Source: Candidatus Sulfotelmatobacter sp. (GTDB lineage Bacteria; Acidobacteriota; Terriglobia; Terriglobales; SbA1). From it: a DNA stretch of 17,400 nucleotides. Numbering within the stretch: the stretch's first letter is position 1; every line of letters starts with the position of its first letter. The notes below the pieces were generated by a model that saw only the letters and a program-made list of their open reading frames with translations, ran no database searches and had not been told where the DNA came from. Both the position numbers and the translations under genes were made by a program. This document shows, piece by piece, positions 14,701 through 17,400 of the stretch. Location: NCBI GenBank assembly GCA_030151135.1, contig JASLEQ010000079.1, positions 1 through 17,400 on the forward strand. Direction: 5' to 3'.

Positions 14701-15971
14701 ACCGGATACGATGGCACCACCGCCGCGTTGAAATGAATCCCGCGCGTCGAAAACATGCTCACAAATGAATCGATGTATGTCTCTGTCCCTGGTGCCGATC
14801 CGACGTCGTCCACCGTAAATGAAAACCGGGCGGGATATGTCTTGAAATTCGCCAGGATCGGCGCAATCGATGATGAGATGTTTCCGCTGCCCGCAACCGC
14901 CCCGACCACATCCGACGTCGGAAACTGCGCTACGTTATTTCCATAAAAGTGCGAATACGAATAAGTGACGTGCCCCGAGTTGTCCTTCAACCCCGCATCC
15001 CGGTTCGCATATCCACGGCAGTTAGTCATCGTGACTGCCGCCGCCCCATCCACGTGGAACCCGTCATAGTCCAGGTGCGCATCATCATTCACCAGCTGGA
15101 TCGAACTCGCGTTCGGTGCATTCACATAGAACCCGTGAGGCGTCGTGCCATACGGCACCATCCCATCCGATTCCATGTTGGCGAACACCAGATTGTCCGA
15201 TGTCCCTGAAACACTCACGCCCATGTAATCGAACATTTGGATCTTGATGTGCTGAAACACCAGCCAACTCTTGTTCACCACAGAAATCACTGCCAGCCCT
15301 GAGGCCTGGCCAACCACAGCCGTGATCGCGCCGTAATACGAAGAGGGTAGAGTCCCATTGGGCGAGTAGACGTAGAGGGTCGGATACACCAGGCAGAAGT
15401 CGCCAGGCCCGGTGATCACTCCTGCCGTCGTACATGCCGGATTCGGTGTCCGCTTCCGTCCCCAGAAATTTCCCAGCTGCAAACTGTTAATCTGCGGCGT
15501 TGCAATGGAAGTCGATAGCGGCGTCGTATAGATGCTTCCCGAATTGTGTGTCCATGTGGCACTCGAAAGATTGATGACCGGACTCAATACAGGAGCCGCT
15601 CCCGATCCATACGCGTCGAATGCAATCGGGCTGCCCGGTGCTCCGGATGTCGGCGGAATCAGTTGCTCGTTCCACACATCGCCGCGTTTCAGGAACACAG
15701 TGTCCCCTGCAGCCAACGCCAGTCCATTCACCTTCGCCATAGTCTGGAACGGTTGCGCCTGTGTCCCAGGATTCGCATCATTCCCACCGCTCGCACTGAC
15801 GTAATACGAAGTACTCCACAGAGGAGCACTTGACAGTAAAACAAGTCCCAGAACGCCCCTCAAAACTGTCACCCTGAGCGAAGCAGGACGGCGAGCAAAG
15901 CGAGCCATTCTGCGAAGTCGAAGGATCTCGTGTATCTTGCAATCTCTACCGGCCCCGTTAGGAATTCTCAC
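11775..15971 (-). CDS. Giant secreted beta-helix / polysaccharide deacetylase / glycoside hydrolase-like protein
   Basis: A protein of 1398 residues from GTG 15971, chosen for a perfect GGAGGA 7 nt upstream. Other starts are ATG 15908, GTG 15872 and TTG 15863, which give a shorter n-region. Numbered from 15971: a hydrophobic signal core at 36-53 (VLRGVLGLVLLSSAPLWS); a right-handed beta-helix beginning SYYVSASGGNDANPGT (55-70); a NodB-type deacetylase domain at about 382-724 with FTVDD (Asp388/389) and HSWSH (His442, His446); a closing GTWDVGAAEY (782-791); a chitobiase-like domain (FTVDGSTP); and a clan-A TIM-barrel hydrolase at about 914-1398 with SNEW (acid/base Glu1062), DWHTY and DSETN (nucleophile Glu1170). 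A Gly-rich double repeat interrupts the barrel at 1185-1264. It probably binds and trims surface or extracellular polysaccharide, as a phage depolymerase or a secreted host enzyme; the substrate is unknown. Confidence 0.85.
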   Translation of the reverse strand: MRIPNGAGRDCKIHEILRLRRMARFARRPASLRVTVLRGVLGLVLLSSAPLWSTSYYVSASGGNDANPGTQAQPFQTMAKVNGLALAAGDTVFLKRGDVWNEQLIPPTSGAPGSPIAFDAYGSGAAPVLSPVINLSSATWTHNSGSIYTTPLSTSIATPQINSLQLGNFWGRKRTPNPACTTAGVITGPGDFCLVYPTLYVYSPNGTLPSSYYGAITAVVGQASGLAVISVVNKSWLVFQHIKIQMFDYMGVSVSGTSDNLVFANMESDGMVPYGTTPHGFYVNAPNASSIQLVNDDAHLDYDGFHVDGAAAVTMTNCRGYANRDAGLKDNSGHVTYSYSHFYGNNVAQFPTSDVVGAVAGSGNISSSIAPILANFKTYPARFSFTVDDVGSAPGTETYIDSFVSMFSTRGIHFNAAVVPSYPVVWSDVNSWYAGGNEIDSHSWSHQYYTTNTNPCGIAPCSPPYPNAPAMVIQYTGGGTAATLTIAGGQLTTSVTGATGDNLSIPLASYNALTLYQYLQGIPHYSVQQNSPLWTTNNWPLSRPNTHVTNLLAITSQDIKSAPYALLYDQTELLPDEMASSKSALQENVTGLTENFYVYPDGIEDPSTEAYAVAAGYTAARGSLAMKGQDNTAGSANSLYSNGVNVQNITSLAAITIHGMSQDQINQMVASLVFRAAAWGVPYGFFTHYNSRSDGTPDISNTELGYLLDAVTANGGAWMTNTGLASAISAGIGIGGTTRYVLNATGASASFAVVAANSPTVGRGTASSYSVDMNGTDRAGLGTWDVGAAEYVSQRYGKGGGSGSTFVGSMSGSGPSATFATGLLGGVEATVINPSSGPTVVCFTVDGSTPATKGDGATCSSGMALQPTLSGTPNPGYVALATSAPLKMVSGTNGSVDSAVVSYAVNVPAQTVQASHFGAQCGLGVTNCGNTNPPPYLVWPASAAMPRVLRLHDAKTFWAALQPTSASDWVSTYLDNYLDMLAAHPGQIGVEQFTTTPIWDVINTATCGNVGVYGPSACTDPPEDLGATGSTTFNAFVTKLVQYCHGANCVKDLIKVYQMSNEWTLTIHWTGTMAQMYQMVASAAAIIRANVPGAVLMMPSVTSGHASDLQTWMNYENANGRISDIVDWHTYTSSNSAKTPEQAWSGQISSFRTVQNGTAGWNVAPYIDSETNFSTSSFACPASGSLAGLAVNAGGSGYKLGDFFTINQAGGSGGIGAVVQVSGTTVTYVQIEAIGSGYTSASGVATTDSTTPAASGLTVNVTSGPFAESDCAGQLARWQIVHESNGAAGLWWYYWNATIGNGPTTPVSYATVYQNLEGMLVGGYFTAAAVSDGNNPATWTAPFVDANGRAGLWVWTDSVSGGKSYTVPGAYSGYRDLMGGTGTLSGNLTITTMPMLLQ
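15865..15930 (+). repeat. TTGTCATCCTGAG-family repeat overlapping the N-terminus of the giant protein
   Basis: ACTGTCACCCTGAGCGAAGC, an internal GGCGAGC-AAAG-CGAGCC-type segment and the tail GAAGTCGAAGGATC match the reference copy at 6770 over its length. Read on the minus strand it encodes EILRLRRMARFARRPASL, just ahead of the signal-peptide core. Confidence 0.75.
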
Positions 15972-16009
15972 GAACACGTCCTCCGTTGAAGCGCAATTCT
16001 CGATAACCG

Positions 16010-16040
16010 CGCAAAGCAAAACCCCGATCGAAATCGGGGT
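16010..16040 (-). terminator. Intrinsic terminator after the tail-fibre-like gene
   Basis: A perfect 8-bp stem ACCCCGAT/ATCGGGGT (16021-16028 and 16033-16040) with a 4-nt TTCG loop on the minus strand is followed by TTTTGCTTTG. It lies 136 nt after the stop of the tail-fibre-like gene and 39 nt before the ribosome site of the giant secreted protein gene, so the two are probably separate transcripts. Confidence 0.82.
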
Positions 16041-16112
16041 CCATTGAATTCACCCATGTAGGACAGCCAACGCTCGACCAGCTTGCCGCTACGACTCGTC
16101 GAACTCCACTGC

Positions 16113-16160
16113 CTTGTCATTCCGACGTCAGAGGAACCTGATGTCGGCTACCGATCTCCC
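16113..16160 (+). repeat. Diverged copy of the TTGTCAT dispersed repeat
   Basis: CTTGTCATTCCGACGTCAG runs into a hairpin CCGACGTCAG-AGGAAC-CTGATGTCGG (16122-16147, one wobble). It shares the TTGTCAT core and internal-palindrome layout with the family, but the stem sequence differs. It lies between the tail-fibre-like gene and its terminator. Confidence 0.5.
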
Positions 16161-16176
16161 GGCTGTTACCGAATCC

Positions 16177-17400
16177 TTACTTCACCACGAGCGCCGGCAA
16201 GCTAGCTCCCCAACTCCATATATCCGCCGGAGGCGCAAAGCTCACCAACGTCCCGCCGGAGGTCGTCCCGGCAGTCGCCCCATTCTGGAATGTCACTCCA
16301 AGATTGCTGTTGTCCGCTGAAATCGTCGCGCACGACGACGCACAATTGCTCGTGATCACGATGTAGTACTTCCCCGGCTGCAGCGTCTTTGTGCTCTGTA
16401 TCCAGCTCAGGGTCCGCGGTCCGCTCGCCGGCGAAAATGTCGTCCCAGCCGTCGCGCCGATATCTAACATAAGCGTTCCCGACGCATTTGCGATTCCAAC
16501 ATCGTAGTAATTCGACGCCGTGTTATCTGCCGCCACGATGTTATAGGTCAAATAAGTCGTCAGCACGGGATAAGTCAGCACGACTCCCCACATCTTGATC
16601 GTGTTCTGCGTAAACGTAGCGCCCACTCCGCCCCGCAACGCCGTGATCCATGGAATTGCATATGGCCCCGACAGCACTCCACTATCGGTGATCGTCGGCG
16701 TCGGACTGTTCCCGCTGATCTTGGGAATATCGCCCACCGCATTCGCCACGCTCATCGCAGCGAAATTCGAAGTCGCAAACCCGGTCGTTGCGACTTTCGT
16801 CGAGCTGTCTCCCGCGGTCTGCGTCGTCGCCGTAGTTCCATTCGGCAGGGCAGATGCCGCACTCAAACCAGCAGCCGTCCCCGTCGTATTCTGATTTAGC
16901 GTCGGAACATCCGCAGCCACAATCGTCCGGAATCCCGGAGATCCCGCACTCCCGCTCGGCGCTGCCAGAAAAGCATTCGCCGCCTGGCTGGGCCAGTTCG
17001 GCACCGGCTCGGTTACGCTTCCTGTAAATACAGGACTCGCACTCGGCGCGGCTCCCGTAACCTGCGACACGCTGTAGTCGCCGCTCTGCGCAACTACGCT
17101 TCCGGTTCGTCCGAACACTGATGGCACCGCATCGTTAGCGGCCGTCAGCACCTTGCTCGGACTCCCTGAATTCGCCGAGATATAAAAGTTGCCGTCATTC
17201 GAAATGGCCAGCGATGACGTTCCATTCGGAGCGCCCAGCATCATCGATGCCGACGGAGGCGTCGTGATCTGCCACGGTCCCGTCAACACCAGCTGTCCGC
17301 CCACAGTGACGTTTCCACCAAACGTCGCGCTGCTCGCTGAAATCCCACCGCTCCCGGAGTAATTCAGCGTTGTCCCGTTGTCCGCCAACAGTGAATCCCC
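16177..17400 (-). CDS. Tail-fibre-like protein, 3' part; starts outside the window
   Basis: The frame is open through the right edge, giving 407 codons. A TTG at 17388 could serve as a start, but the codons before it (GDSL) continue naturally into LADNGTTLNYSGSGG, so I treat the gene as truncated by the window. The N-terminal part is a low-complexity Gly/Ser/Thr/Asn beta-structure (ATFGGNVTVGGQLVLTG) with the motif SVFGRTGSVVAQSGDYSVS, which is typical of phage tail-fibre and tail-collar repeats. A Thr/Ala-rich linker follows. The C-terminal 150 or so residues form a distinct beta-sandwich-like domain (MWGVVLTYPVLTTYLTYNIV, TLSWIQSTKTLQPGKYYIVI) with a Cys pair in NCASSCA, plausibly receptor binding. 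A terminator follows it. Unusually, it lies upstream of the terminase gene instead of at the end of the tail module. Confidence 0.8.
   Translation of the reverse strand, partial: GDSLLADNGTTLNYSGSGGISASSATFGGNVTVGGQLVLTGPWQITTPPSASMMLGAPNGTSSLAISNDGNFYISANSGSPSKVLTAANDAVPSVFGRTGSVVAQSGDYSVSQVTGAAPSASPVFTGSVTEPVPNWPSQAANAFLAAPSGSAGSPGFRTIVAADVPTLNQNTTGTAAGLSAASALPNGTTATTQTAGDSSTKVATTGFATSNFAAMSVANAVGDIPKISGNSPTPTITDSGVLSGPYAIPWITALRGGVGATFTQNTIKMWGVVLTYPVLTTYLTYNIVAADNTASNYYDVGIANASGTLMLDIGATAGTTFSPASGPRTLSWIQSTKTLQPGKYYIVITSNCASSCATISADNSNLGVTFQNGATAGTTSGGTLVSFAPPADIWSWGASLPALVVK

Noticed and set aside
15972..16019. Longer start of the giant protein at TTG 16019
   Set aside because: This TTG lies in the U-tract of the terminator after the tail-fibre-like gene, so an mRNA starting beyond the terminator would rarely include it; a much better ribosome site serves GTG 15971.

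Overview
This is 17.4 kb of GC-rich bacterial DNA in which all fifteen supported protein genes lie on the minus strand, so transcription runs from the right end of the window to the left. The core is a virion-morphogenesis module of an HK97-type tailed prophage (or a domesticated relative). The likely host is an acidobacterium. This rests on the protein style and on a dense scatter of short palindromic repeats, with a TTGTCATCCTGAG-like core, of a kind I associate from memory with Acidobacteriota; it is not a database result. I see no rRNA, tRNA, CRISPR array, integrase, repressor or attachment site.

Layout in the direction of transcription: (1) the 3' part of a tail-fibre-like gene (17400-16177), closed by an intrinsic terminator; (2) a very large secreted multidomain carbohydrate-active protein (15971-11775) with beta-helix, NodB-type deacetylase, chitobiase-like and TIM-barrel hydrolase parts; (3) a lipoprotein of unknown role (11605-10892); (4) the large terminase (10759-9230); (5) a three-gene accessory cassette (9050-7001): a HipA-like kinase, a DUF3037 protein and a four-helix membrane protein joined to it by a GTGA overlap, ended by its own terminator; (6) the head genes portal, prohead protease, a coiled-coil scaffold-like protein and major capsid protein (6646-2609); (7) the connector and tail genes: gp6-like adaptor, putative stopper, putative tail terminator and the first 220 residues of a putative major tail protein, which runs off the left edge.

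The packaging, head and neck genes follow the order of HK97-like phages and of the alphaproteobacterial gene transfer agent: terminase, portal, protease, capsid, adaptor, stopper, tail terminator, tail tube. The HipA/DUF3037/membrane cassette interrupts this order between terminase and portal. It has the look of a moron (an extra gene block in a phage), with a possible toxin-antitoxin, abortive-infection or superinfection-exclusion role. It is the best candidate here for a little-described system.

A second theme is invasion by palindromic repeats. At least seven copies of one family and four of another sit in the gaps, and some appear to have become coding sequence: in the portal gene, in the N-terminus of the giant secreted protein, and possibly, as an unrelated 85-codon block, in the prohead protease between its catalytic His and Ser. 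This suggests a long-resident prophage whose virion genes are at least partly decaying or being reshaped.
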